From positions 136,240,734 to 136,304,733 of the forward strand of contig CM057462.1 of the NCBI GenBank assembly GCA_030035585.1: a DNA stretch of 64,000 nt, written 5' to 3'. The DNA is from Dugong dugon. Its lineage: Eukaryota > Chordata > Mammalia > Sirenia > Dugongidae. Position numbers and translations under genes: made by a program. Below the pieces are notes generated by a model. The model did not search any database. It was not told the DNA's origin and saw only the letters and a program-made list of their open reading frames with translations. This document shows, piece after piece, positions 45,000-56,306 of this stretch (its first letter is position 1; every line of letters starts with the position of its first letter).

Positions 45000-46030
45000 T
45001 TGTGTTGTTAGCTGGTGTTATTGATTATCTAACAGTAAGAATTCCTTTAGTATTTCTTGTAGTTTTGGTTTGGTTTTTGCAAATTCCTTGAACTTCTGTT
45101 TATCTGGTAATGCCCTAATTTTGCCATCATATTTGAGAGACAGTTTTGCTAGATATATAACTCTTGGCTGACAGTTATTTTCCTTCAAGGCTTTAAATAT
45201 GTCATCCATTGCCTCCTAGCCTGTATGGTTTCTGCTGAGTAGTCCGAGCTTATTCTAATTGACTCTCCTTTGTAGATGACTTTTCTTTTATCCCTAGCCA
45301 CTCTTAAAATTCTCTTTATCTTTGGTTTTGGTAAGTTTGATTATAATATGTCTTGGTGACTTTCTTTTGGGGTCTACCTTATGTGGGGTTCAATGATCAT
45401 CTTTGATAGATATTTTTCTCATCTTTCATGATATCAGGGAAGTTTTCAGTCAACAAATCTTCAATAATTTTCTCTGTATTTCCTGTTATCCCCCCCGTTC
45501 TGGTACTCTAATCAGTCATCGGTTATTTCTGTCGATAGAGTCCCACATGACTCTTAGAATTTCTTCATTCTTTTTAATTCTTTTATCTGATTTTTCTTCA
45601 AATAAGTTGGCATCAAGAGCTTTATCTTCAGTGTCACTAATTCTAACTTCTACTGCCTCAGTTCTGCTCCTATGACTTTCTACTGAGTTGTCTAATTCTG
45701 AAATTTTATTGTTCATCTTCTGAATTTCTGATTGCTGTCTCTCTAAGGACTCTTGCAGCCTATTAAATTTGGGATTATGTTCTTGAATAACTGTTTTTAG
45801 TTCTGCTATTACTGTGTCTGTATTTTCCCTGGATATTTACACATTCTGTAGAATTTCCTTTCTTATTTCTAGAAGAGTTTTGTATATTAATCTTTTGTAT
45901 TCTGCCTCTGGTAATTCCAAGAAATTCTCTTCCTCCAGAGAATTTGTTGATTCTTTATTTTGGGAAGTGCTGAAGTCATCATGGATTGCCTGTTTATGTG
46001 ATTTTATATTGACCTTTGTCGCCTAGCCAT
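45000..46030 (-). pseudogene. L1 ORF1 (RNA-binding chaperone), broken
   Basis: ORF1 protein coats L1 RNA as a coiled-coil trimer. Visible on the - strand: an N-terminal 'FLELPEAEYKRLIYKTLLEI' segment near 45900, a coiled coil 'NNKISELDNSVESHRSRTEA' at 45516-45716, and the C-terminal domain end 'DKIRALPDKQK'-like and 'FAKTKPKLQEILKEFLLLDN' at 45018-45209. The last matches the end of ORF1p in other mammals. It is interrupted by stops and shifts. Length about 340 codons, normal for the family. Confidence 0.8.
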
Positions 46031-47371
46031 CAATAATTTATTATAATTTCATTTTGTGTTTGCTTAGTGAGACCTAGCTTCTTATTTTGTTTTGTTTTGA
46101 TATGACCAGATAGGTTGCTCATGCACACTAGTTTGATTTTTGACACCTTTTGATCTCTAATGTCCTGTCACCAAGTAGTTAGTTCTGTAACTAAGTATGT
46201 GCACACAGGAGACCATTAAATTTTCCTATATGGGATCAGCTCGAGTGTTCAGGCTGTCGGTCACCATGTCTGTGATGCAGGCTCTCACCCCCAGTCCTAG
46301 AGAGGCATGGGTGATTGGTGCGGGCACTGGACTCTGGCTGTGGTAGGGGATCACGTGCTGAGTCAGGCAGGGGGCTGATGGCTGCCCCTGAGAATCTGAA
46401 AGGAAAGCGTGTCCCTGTTCTCTAGGGTGAATAGGTAGGTGAGTTTTGCAGCCCAACTAAGAGCACCCCCCTCTGTTGGCTATAAAGACTCTAAGGCACC
46501 ACTTTTTCTTGAACTCCTGTTGCAGGTGACTAGGCACTTTAGGAGCTACCACCAGTTCTCAAGACGCTGCTGCAGATCGATAAAAGTGCCTACTTAAGAG
46601 GCAGGGCTCTTTTGAGGGTCACAAATCTACCCGTTCACAACTGAAGCAGTTGAAGTTAAACTTCAGATGTTTGCCCTGTTGCACTGTGGCAGTGAGGGCC
46701 AACGCTGTTGAGATGGGTCCCCACAAGTCTATACAGGTGTGTAAGGCACTTACAGTCTGCGGACCTCTGATTTCAGTGACCAGCAAATGAGCTGTGCCAA
46801 CCCTGGGATCCTGGCCTAGGGGAGCCAGCAGCTTATTTGTTCCCTCTCTGAGGCCAGGAGAATGGATCAGGGTGCCTTTTGGGATCTACTTCCGGCCCAG
46901 CAGATTCCCGGTGCAGAGTGCAGAAGAAGGAGGTAAAAAGAAGAGAGGTTTTTCCCAAATAGGCTTTTTTTTTTTTTTTTAAATCACTGCAAAAGGGTGC
47001 GTGCATGTACTTATCCTAGCCTCTTGGGAGCTGCTTTTCACTGGTTCGGAGTGTCCCAGCAAAATCTCTGCTGCCGGGTCTCTCTCAGTGTGGAAACTGC
47101 TTCCAGAGTGCGCACACAGCACAGCTGTTTGCGTGCTTCACCACGGACCGGTGTGGCTGTGGCTCTGCATTTTCGCTGCCGCGGCTCTAGCCCTCCTCCC
47201 CTCTTCCAAATGGTCTTCCTCTCCCGTATGACTCAGATGGGTTTCTTAACCTTGCCTTGTTCAGGGCTGCCAGATGTTCACATAGAATCAAATCACTTGT
47301 TTTTCCAGGTCTTTGTTGTAAGAGCGATATAGGAAGCGTCTAACTACTCTGCCATGTTGACCACGCCCCCC
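46031..47371 (-). promoter_or_regulatory. L1 5' UTR (internal promoter region)
   Basis: About 1.3 kb upstream of ORF1, more GC-rich than the rest of the window. L1 5' UTRs carry an internal Pol II promoter; that this one did so is inferred from family knowledge. The right end (47310-47371) resembles L1 transcription starts. A 15-base T run lies at 46965. Open frames here (for example 46997-47332) have no support as proteins. Confidence 0.7.
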
Positions 47372-47559
47372 ATATTTGAATTATTTCTAACCAATGTTGT
47401 AGTTGTTGTTAGGTGCTATTGAGTCCATTCCAACTCAAAGTGACCCTATGTAAAACAGAATGAAACACTGCCCAGTCCTGCTCCATCTCACAATATTTGC
47501 TATGCTTGAGCCCGTTGTTGCAGACACTGTGTCAATACATTTGCTTGAGGATCTTCCTC

Positions 47560-49890
47560 CCTTTAGCTAACCCTCTACTTTACAAAGCATGAGGTCCTTC
47601 TCCAGGGACTGGTCCCCCCAAAAACATGTCCAAACTATATGAGACAAAGTCTCACCATCCTTGCTTCTAAGGAGCATTCTGGCTATACTTTTTCCAAGAC
47701 AGATTTGTTCATTCTGCTGGTAGTCCATGGTATATTCCATATTCTTCACCAACACCATAATTCAAAGGCGTTAATCCTTCTTCAGTCTTCCTGATTCATT
47801 GTCCGTCTTTCATATGTATATAAGGCAACTGAAAACACCATGGCTTGGGTAGGCGCACCTTAGTCTGCAAAGTGACATCTTTGCTTTTTAACAATTTAAA
47901 GAGGTCTTTGCAGCAGATTTTCCCAGTGCAATAACTCATTTGATTTTTTAACTGTTGCTTCCATGGGTGTTGATTGTAGAGCCAAGCAAAATGAAATCCT
48001 TAACAACTTCAGTCTTTTCTCCGTTTATTGTGATGTTTCTTATTGGTCTAGTTGTAAGGATTTTTGTTTTCTTTATGTTGAGGTGTAATCCATACTGAGT
48101 GAAGGCCACAGTACCTGATCTTCATCAGCAAGTGCTTCAAGTCCTCTTTACTTTCAGCAACCAGTGTTGTGTCATCTGCATATCACAGGTTGTTAATGAG
48201 TCTTCCTCCAGTCCTGATGCCCCATTCTTCTTCATACAGTCCAGTTTCTCGGATTTGTTCTCAGCATACAGATTGAATAAGTATGGTGAAAGGATACCAC
48301 CCTGACACACACTTTTCTTGACTTTAAACCACTCAGTATCTCCTTGTTCTGTCCGAACGACTGCCTCTTGATCTATGTACAGGTTTTGCATAAGTGCAAT
48401 TAGGTGTTCTGGAGTTCACATTCTTTGCAATGTTATCCACAATTTGTTACAATCCACACAGTCCACTGACTTTGCATAGTCAATAAAACATAGATAAACA
48501 TCTTTCAGGTATTTTCTGCTTTCAGCCAGGATCCATCTGACATCAGCGATGATATCCCTTTTTCCATGTCCTCTTCTGAATCCAGCCTGAATTTCTGGCA
48601 GGTCCCTGTACATGTACTGCTGCAACCACTTTTCAGTTATCTTCAGAAAAATTTTACTTGTATGTGGTATTAATGATATTCTTTGATAATTTCCACATTC
48701 TGCTGGATCACCTTTCATTGGAATGGGCACAAATGGGGATCTGTTCCAGTCCGTTTGCCAGGTAACTGTCTTCCAAATTTCTTGGCATAGACGAGTGGGC
48801 ATCTCTAGTGCTGCATCTGTTTGTTGAAACATCTCAGTTGGTATTCCGTCAATTCTTGGAGCTTTGGTTTTCACCAGTGTCTTCAGTTCAGCTTGGACTT
48901 CTTCGTTCAGTACCATTGATTCTTGATCACTTGCTACCTCCTGAAATGACTGACTGGAAACCCTGGGGGTGTAGTGGTTAAGTGCTACAGCTGCTAACCA
49001 AAAGGTAGGCAGTTTGAATCCACCAGGCGCTCCTTGGAAACTCTATGGGGCAGTTCTACTCTGTCCTTCAGGGTCGCTATGAGTCGGAATTGACTCAATG
49101 GCAATGGGTTTGGTTTTTTGGTTTTGAAATGACTGAACATTGACCAATGCTTTTTAGTACAGTGACTCTGTATTCCTTCCATCTTTTTTTGATGCTTCCT
49201 GCGTCTTTCAGTCTTTTGCCCACAGAATCATTCAGTATTGCAATTCTTTCAGCCTGAGAAATGCCAAGCATGTTCTTCCCTTTTAGTTTTCTAACTCCAG
49301 GGCTTTGCACGTTTCATTATAATACTTTATCTTCTTGAGCCACCCTTTGAAATCTTCTGTTCAGTTCTTTTACTTCATCATTTCTTCCTTTCGTTTTAGC
49401 TGCTTTACGTTCAAGAGCATGTTCAGAGTCTCTTCTGATATTCATTTTGGTCTTTTCTTTCTCGTCTTTTAATGACCTTTTGCTTTCTTCATGTATGATG
49501 TCCTTGATGTCATCCCACAACTCATCTGGTCTTCATTCATTAGTGTTCAATGTGTTACATCTATTCTTGATATGCTCAAGGTTGTATTGTGGATCTCCTA
49601 GACTTGTTCTAATTTTCTTCACCTTCGACTTGAACTTGCATATCAGCAGTTGGTCTGTTCAGCAGTTGGTTCCTGGCCTTGTTCTGACTGATGATATTGA
49701 GCTTTGCCATCATCTCTTTCCACAGATGTAGTCAATTTGAGTCCTGTGTTTTTCATGTGGTGAGGTCCACGTGTATATTCAGTTTACGTTGTTGAAAAAA
49801 GGTATTTGCTATGGAGATGTCATTGATCTTGCAAAATTTTATCATGAGATCTCCAGCAATGTTTCTATCACCAAGGCCATATTTTCCAAC
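47560..49890 (-). pseudogene. RTE endonuclease-reverse transcriptase, broken
   Basis: On the - strand: the endonuclease tail 'GKYGLGDRNI'-type near 49880, a Lys/Arg-rich linker 'AKTKGRNDEVKELNRRFQRV' near 49400, RT entry 'KTKAPRIDGIPTEMFQQTDA' near 48850, 'FVPIPMKGDPAECGNYQRIS' near 48710, 'LPEIQAGFRRGHGKRDIIAD' near 48580 and the palm region 'VCQGGILSPYLFNLYAENKS' near 48290. The aspartate box (normally YADDT) is shifted out of frame near 48175. The 166-codon piece at 48416-48916 is the longest open part. Stops, shifts and one SINE separate the pieces. Confidence 0.85.
48954..49124 (+). mobile_element. AfroSINE inserted in RTE
   Basis: A near-complete short-type copy: 'gaaaccctgggggtgtagtg', B box 'gtttgaatcc', tail 'gtcgctatgagtcggaattg', 'caatgggtttggttttttgg'. 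TGAAATGACTGA at 48942-48953 and 49125-49136 is a perfect 12-base target duplication. Probably one of the youngest SINEs here. Confidence 0.95.
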
Positions 49891-49897
49891 TACAGAT

Positions 49898-50334
49898 CCT
49901 TAAAATGTAATATATCTATTCTGCGCATTGGTTTTAACCATTATATCATTTTGCTATTAAATATGATTTCTAATAATATTTCTAATAATAGATGGACTAT
50001 TATTAGTAGCCCTACAATGAAGGTGTTTTGGATTTGGATTTCCACAGGGGGGTGACTGAGAATAAAAGTACGTTAGGGAAGCAATGATACATTCAACAGA
50101 ATTTAGTTTGGGCCCTGGGCATGCACTACCTTTGCTACTCAGTTTTGATTCAGTTTTCAGCTTCTATTCCTATAGCTCCTTTTGTTGTTATGAGTGACAA
50201 CAAATCCTCCATCCAATCTGACTTAGTTTCTACATATTTAAATATTACTTTACTCCCTCATACCAAATCATGTGTCTTATTTAAAACACTTGGTTTTAAG
50301 TAACAATAACTAACTCTAAAAACTTAAGCAAAAT
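49898..50334. other. Unique intergenic DNA
   Basis: A small 'tttctaataata' tandem near 49967-49990. No gene or named repeat recognised. Confidence 0.4.
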
Positions 50335-50466
50335 GTGAAGACTGAAGTCAGGGAGACCACATAGGAGAATATTTTATTAATAAGGCTTTTGTTGTGATGA
50401 AACCCTGAATTAGTCAAGTGGCATTGATGATAAAGGGGAAATGACAAACCTAAGGTATTGTTTCTA
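50335..50466 (+). repeat. Inverted repeat arm A (132 bases)
   Basis: Matches the reverse complement of 53321-53452 over 132 bases without gaps, about 93% identical by hand. Similarity stops sharply at both ends. The shared segment includes 'ggtttcatcac' and 'cagtcttcac' on one strand. Part of it resembles L2. Confidence 0.85.
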
Positions 50467-50989
50467 GGATATAAGCTTTTCTTATGTAATTTATGGACAG
50501 AAAGCGTAGTTGGCTTTCACAGAAAAAACTGGAAAACTTCCAGGAACCAAGGCAGCTGTGTCTCAGTCTTTTTAATTCTGGCATATCAGATTTCTCTAAT
50601 TCTTTTTGGAAGTAGTTGACTATGGTTCCTATAACTCCTGAATATTCTTGTCCTCAGTTCAGGCAATGTTTCAGAGATAATTTGCATTTCTTAATCCCAA
50701 TCTCAAACTCCCCAAAGCCATAAACTAACTGGTCCACCTTGGTCAAGTATCATCAACTCCTGTTGCAATCACCTATAGCCAAAGAGGCAAGATCCCAGAA
50801 AACAAATATGGTGTCTTGGAGTTTGTCACTGTAGGTCTTGATAATTTAAATTACTTGACTATAAAGTCATCTCCTATATTAGATTATATGGTCCTTAAAA
50901 CCGAGGACTGTCCAGTTATAGATGCCCAAAAAGGACTTGCACATAGAAGCACAATAGGCTTTTATTAAACAAATTAAAAACATCAACAA
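50467..50989. other. Unique intergenic DNA, L2-like end
   Basis: Around 50900-50970 'aaccgaggactgtccagtta' is L2 3'-like. Otherwise nothing recognised. Confidence 0.35.
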
Positions 50990-51235
50990 CTAGCATTATT
51001 GAGAACCAAATATGTTCTAGGTATTGTGCTAAACACGTTACATCACAAACATCTATCCTTACAACAATCCTGTGAGGTAACCACTATAATTATTTCCATT
51101 TTACAGATGTTGAAACCAAGTCTCAGAGATAAGTTAACATAATTCCTAAACTTTCGTTTCTATTAAGAAATAAGTTTGAATCCAATGATCTGACTCTAGA
51201 ACCTGGTCATTCACTAAAGAGAACTGTTACCCTAT
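50990..51235 (-). mobile_element. MIR SINE, antisense
   Basis: 'ttctaggtattgtgctaaac', 'caacaatcctgtgaggtaac', 'ttccattttacagatgttga' and 'atgatctgactctagaacct' follow the antisense MIR order closely. Confidence 0.8.
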
Positions 51236-51288
51236 GTCCAGTGATCAGGTTTCCCAGTGATCTTAAGCATCTCAATTAATTGACCATT

Positions 51289-51440
51289 GCCCTGGTGGCA
51301 CAGTTGTTAAGTGTTCAGCTGCTAACCAAAAGGCCAGCAGTTTGAATCCACCAGCCGCTCCTTGGAAACCCTATGGGGCAGTTCTACTCTATCCTATAGG
51401 GTCAGTAGGAGTTACGGGGTTGGGTTTGTTTGGGTTTCTG
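51289..51440 (+). mobile_element. AfroSINE, short type
   Basis: Head 'gccctggtggcacagttgtt', B box 'gtttgaatcc', 'ccctatggggcagttctact', then a shortened tail 'cagtaggagttacggggttg'. The tail has lost the usual 'cggaatcgactcg' segment. Confidence 0.9.
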
Positions 51441-53320
51441 TCTACTACAGTGCCTGTTCATCATTTGTGTTAGTATTTAGTAACCCCAGTTAAAGTTACA
51501 GCTATTTTTTTCTGCTTAAAAATGAAGCATGTGACAAAAAGAAGCATTCGTCAGAATACCTCCATACAGCTACTTATACAAACTTGACATATTGCCTTTC
51601 TTTGGTGAAGTAGATTGTACAAGGTAAACGATTATGTCTTTCATCAATATGAAGCAAAGCTTTTTTCTGGAAGATGTTTTTTATAGTTCTTTTTAATTAG
51701 CTAATTCTTACAGCAATTTAAAAGGCCAAAGTCTCCAAACATGTCTGCTTTTATTATTCCTGTGGAAAGTTGCCAGTGTCAGCCATTAAGTCATCTTGCA
51801 AGGGATATAAGAATCACAGTAGTGTGTTAGTGAGTCCACGAATTATGACTGGCTGGGAGGCCTGTTGTAGGAAGTTGTCTCAGCACAAGACTCTGCAGGA
51901 ACGAAAAAGCAACAAGCCCGCTATGGAAGACGTCTTTGTGGAGTCTGAATGTTACCTGAAGGGAGTGGATGTAAATTGCCAGGTTTCCAAAGCAATTGAA
52001 ATTGTCTGATGGAAAGAGTACTGTATACAGCAACAAGACTGCTCTTTGTTCTTTTAGAAGTAACTTTTGAAAACTGTGTTTCTCATAAGATAAAAAGAAA
52101 CATTAGAGAGAGAGGTGAAGAATCAGCAGGAGCTACAAATTATTTTAGTGAACTCAGTTAAAAATGTGCCAGATGGAATATGAATTAGATAATATGCTAT
52201 TGTCTTTTGGTAAATTAGAATAGAAAACATTATCTACTTATTCATGGTGAATTTTTGAGACAGTATGAATTCTAGTTATCTAGAAGTTGTATGGACATAA
52301 GACATGAATAACATATGAAATAGTCTATTGACAATATTATTCCATTTCCTCATTTATTTTTTTTGCTTACACATGCCTCTATTCTGATAATTCTGAAGAA
52401 TTAATACATGTAAGAATTTTACTTAAAGGTTAGTTTTAAAGAGAAGATTTGGATTTACTGTAAGTAATGAAATATTGACCCCAGATCCTCGACAACTGTA
52501 AATAGTTATTTGCCATCTTTAACGTATATTTTTCCTCCCAACCAATTGTAACATTTTAGTTGCCACAAACCATGTCTTATCTCTGCTTGTACCCCTTGTG
52601 CCATGCCATTCATTAGCAGGTGTTTGGTCATGTTCATGGTTGCCAAGGATGATTGTGGGGACGATGATGATCCATTAATCTACACAATCTGTGATATTTA
52701 GGCACAATCAGTTGTTTGTTTCACAAATATTTACTGAGTGTATGGAGACTAGTTAAATTTGGGTATTGGACAGAAAAACTGAATATTATGTAGCAATTTT
52801 ACACATGTTGAAAATTGGAGAAAATAATTTACGAATGTTGAAAATTGGAGAAAAATATGGGTCTATTAACAATTTTTAAAAATTGTGTGTAATGAAACAT
52901 ACATTTCTCAGTTTGGGAAATATACTACAAGAAGAGACTATGGTATAATATTCAGAACATTACAACATGATAAATTTTAAAATTCCAGAAAAGAATAGAA
53001 ATTATATGGGCATTTCATTCATATGGACACACAAATTTTTAAGTAAAAAGTGCTATTTTAAAATATGATGTTTTCTGGAAGGAATCAGGAGCTTGATTAT
53101 GAAAAGAAACTAAAAAAGAGATGCACTTTAAAGAGGCAGTGAGGAAAAGTTTAAAAATTGAAGTAGGCAATCCTTGAGAATTGTTTATATTATTACCTAA
53201 TACTTACAAATATTTCCTACCACATAAATTATTTAAAGTTCAAAATTTTGAGTTATTATCTTTAACTTTTCCATCCCCTTTCTACATATTAATCATTGAC
53301 AGAATATTGATGATTTTCCT
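51441..53320. other. Unique intergenic DNA with a short tandem duplication
   Basis: 'atgttgaaaattggagaaaa' is repeated in tandem at about 52806 and 52836. An open frame at 51770-52009 (79 codons) has no family signature. 'tatgtaatgaaaca'-type AT-rich DNA elsewhere. Confidence 0.4.
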
Positions 53321-53452
53321 TAGAAACAACACCTTAGGTTTGTCATTTCCCCTTTATCATCAGTGCCACTTGACTAATTCAGGGTTTCATCACCACGAAA
53401 GCCTTATTAACACAATATTCCCCTGCGTGGTCTCCCTGACTTCAGTCTTCAC
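53321..53452 (-). repeat. Inverted repeat arm B (132 bases)
   Basis: Reverse-complement partner of 50335-50466. The right end, 'gtctccctgacttcagtctt', has the flavour of antisense L2, and the sequence to its right continues L2-like to about 53870. The arm may therefore derive from an L2, and arm A may be a duplicate of it. Confidence 0.85.
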
Positions 53453-53870
53453 TTCTAAAAAATCCATCTATAATACCACCACCAGATTAACTTTTAAAAA
53501 ACATCTCACCTATAAAGTTACTTTCATTAAAACAAAAAAAGCCTATAATGGTTCTTGTCTTTCAGACAGGAATTGAAGATTTATTAAAGCTGAACACTGC
53601 ATAACCTGTCCAATTTTCAGGTCTATTCCTCCTCAACAGGAACTTGTAATAAACCATTTAGATTTTTCTTGTCTGTATTATCTCCATAATTGGAAACTAT
53701 TTCTTTCTCTGATCTCTTTTTTGCTGCTCAAATAGGCTAGAGGGAACTTTCTTCTTCCTTTCAAAGAAGATACCAGGTAACCTTCAAGAAAGGCTTTCTC
53801 CATAAAGCCTTCATTATTCACTTTGATACAATAATCTTTTGTTTTCCGGTTTATATGAGTAATATTTAAA
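53453..53870 (-). mobile_element. Possible L2 LINE fragment, antisense
   Basis: 'gcctataatggttcttgtct' followed by 'gcataacctgtccaattttc' and 'tttctccataaagccttcat' resembles the antisense L2 3' order, heavily diverged. Confidence 0.35.
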
Positions 53871-55200
53871 ACATAATATAGTTACGAGCAGCTTGCTCCT
53901 TAGACAAGTTCTTGCCATGTAAGTCTTTTCAGAGGGTAAGTTCACAACCCGACAGCTGCATTTCCTCAGAATGAGTGAACAAGAAAAGAAGAAAAGAGCA
54001 AGTACCCAAGATGGAAACCACAGTCTATTTGTAACCTAGTCTTGAAAATGATATCTGCATTTATAAGTCAGTTATTTCTGCATAACAAATTATCCCAAAT
54101 TTAGTGACCTAAACAATGCTAGATTGTGTAGACATTTAGTAGTACTTGTTAACAAACCAAGAGCAAAAGCAGAGGGGAAATTTCTTTCTTTTGCTTATTC
54201 CCAACAAAATGTAGACTTAGCTATAGATATTTTTCACAGTCTCAATGATAATTATTTAAGTACCAATATAAACTATTAATTGTGATTAATAAGAGTAAAA
54301 AATTTGAATAAATTAGTAAAATATGAAACAAAAACTTTAAATGAACAGTTTCATAAGTTTAGAAATACAGTAAACTGGAATTTTTCTGTTTTATTAGTAG
54401 AGTACAAAGTGAAATGTTTTTATTTTAAATGTCACAACAAGAAGTTAAAAAGCACATTCTCTTTATTGATATTTTTATTCTCCATACATCTTTTATTTCA
54501 TGTCACTAATCATCTAAAAACAGATATCTGCAAAGTCATGAAGATACAGTGAAAGGGAGTTCTAAGGAACCCATATCATTAATTGCTCTTGAGTTGTTCT
54601 CTCTTTTTTATGTTAAAGCACAAAATATTATTTGAATAAATACCCATCAACCTGCATTTGATACAGGTCCTTTGAATAATGTAAAGAAGTTCTACAATAT
54701 AATAGTAAAATAGATTGGGAGAGAAGTGACCTCTGGTCTGTATTTGTTGGTTATGAATTCAATGGGTATTTGTGATTATGTATTTAGTTCAACCTTAGAG
54801 CCATTTGCAGTCAATAACCTGGAATATTACTTCTCAACTTGTGCCCTAATACAATTATCAATAAGTCTGATCCCCACATTTAAAATTTCCCATCAATTTC
54901 TGTGTTTTATTCTTATATTGATAGATATTTGAATATCACTAAATAATGGAAAGAATATGAAAGAAAGGGGCCAAAAATGGAAATAAAAGAAATCAAGAGA
55001 AAGCAGAGAAAATGCAAGAAGCAGAACATTTTAAATAAATTGTTCTTATAAAAAGAGAAAATATTGCATCCATAAATCAAGAAAAGAATGAAGCAAAAAA
55101 AGAACAGTCAGAGAATAAAACAGTTCAGTTCTTGTTAAATTCAGAAAAATGCTGGAAGATAAAATTGATGAAATCTTCCAGAAAATAAGATAAAAGTGGA
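53871..55200. other. Unique intergenic DNA
   Basis: AT-rich; no gene or named repeat. The open frames at 54304-54552 and 54726-54932 lack any family signature. Confidence 0.4.
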
Positions 55201-55815
55201 TAACTGGATGATAGTAATTATATATTATGCACATTTACATATACATTTATATACACACACATAATTTAATTTTTATGCAATTTAATATAAATATAATTTC
55301 ATATACTTGTATATGTATATATACATAATTTCTCATCTTCAATCTACATGTGTGTATGCATGTGTGTAATGTCTCTTCTGTCATATGTTTGTATGATATC
55401 TAGGAAGTTAAACACCCAAATCACAGGAGCTACAGAAGGTGGGGGTGGGGGGGAAGAGCAAAGAAGCTCTGAAGATAATAAAAAAAAAATTATCAGAAAT
55501 GATGGAGATGTGTCTCCGCATTGGAAGCACCCTACCCAAGTACTCAGAACAAAAAATAAAAAAGATCCAAACCAAGACACATACTTATAAAATTTTATAA
55601 TATCAGGGATAATGAAAAGTTCCTTAAAGCTTCTTGAAACTCAGAATGTCATCTTAGCAATGAAGTGCAATTTTGCAAGCTAGAAGAGAATGAAGTAATT
55701 CTTTCTTAATTATGAATGGATTGATTTTCAGCCTAGAATTTCTATGCCCAGTCAATCTATTAATCAAATGTGCATACAAAATAAGGATTTTTAAACATAT
55801 TTTCCATGCATCCTA
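55200..55815. other. AT-rich simple sequence and unique DNA
   Basis: A TA/CA-rich patch at about 55220-55350, a G run near 55440-55455, otherwise unique. Confidence 0.5.
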
Positions 55816-56306
55816 TGTCAGGCAGAATGATGCCTCCCTCCAAAGATATCCATGTTCTAATCCCTGAAACGTGGATATGTTAGGCTATGTGGCAAAGGGG
55901 AAATAAGGCAACAAATGGAATTAAGTTTGCTAATCAGTTGACCTTAAAAATAGGGATATTATTCTGGATTATTGAAGAGAGTCCAACATAGTCACAAAAG
56001 CCTTTAAAAGTAAAAGGAGGCAAAACAGGAAGTCAGGACTCGACTCACCATCACTGGTTTTGAAGATGGAGGAAGGGGCCACAAGCTAAGGAATGTAGAC
56101 ACTTTTTAGAAGCTATAAGACATAAGGAAACGGATTCACCCCTAGGGTCTCCACAAAAGAATGTAGGCCTGGTGACATGTAGTTTTTAGCTCAGTGAGAC
56201 CTGTCTCTCACTTCTAACCTGCAGAATTGTAAGATAATAAAATTGTGTTGTTTTAAGTCCCTAGATACGTGGTAATTCATTATAGCAGCGATAGAAAACA
56301 AATACA
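55816..56306 (+). mobile_element. MLT1-type MaLR LTR
   Basis: Begins 'tgtcaggcagaatgatgcct', continues 'ggcaaaggggaaataaggca', 'gaagatggaggaaggggcca', 'ctgcagaattgtaagataat', and ends 'gatagaaaacaaataca'. This is the full sense order of a mammal-wide MLT1 LTR, with the polyadenylation signal near 56235. Solo, old, no internal part. Confidence 0.9.

Larger units (their letters stand above)
39736..47376 (-). mobile_element. Full-length L1 LINE, decayed
   Basis: A complete L1 of about 7.6 kb on the - strand: poly(A) complement at 39736, 3' UTR to about 40900, ORF2, a long spacer, ORF1, and a 5' UTR ending in 'ccatgttgaccacgcccccc' at 47371, the complement of a typical G-rich L1 start. TGAATTGTTTC (39725-39735) and TGAATTATTTC (47377-47387) form an 11-base target duplication with one difference, which supports an intact insertion. 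Both ORFs carry many breaks. Its right end sits about 5-15 bases from the 3' tail of an RTE element. Confidence 0.9.
47393..49897 (-). mobile_element. RTE LINE, long 5'-truncated copy, holding an AfroSINE
   Basis: Antisense RTE of about 2.3 kb without the SINE. The 3' tail complement is 'gttgtagttgttgttaggtg' at 47396, followed by 'ttccaactcaaagtgaccct'. The left-to-right order is 3' end, C-terminal region, RT, linker, and the end of the endonuclease at about 49890, where it stops. It covers a part missing from the copy at 23.5 kb. Confidence 0.9.

Noticed and set aside
51770-52009. 79-codon open frame with several cysteines
   Set aside because: No motif spacing of a known Cys-rich family, and no supporting promoter, splice or polyadenylation context.
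53181-53576. 131-codon + strand open frame as a gene
   Set aside because: It crosses an inverted-repeat arm and an L2-like stretch, and its product has no family signature.
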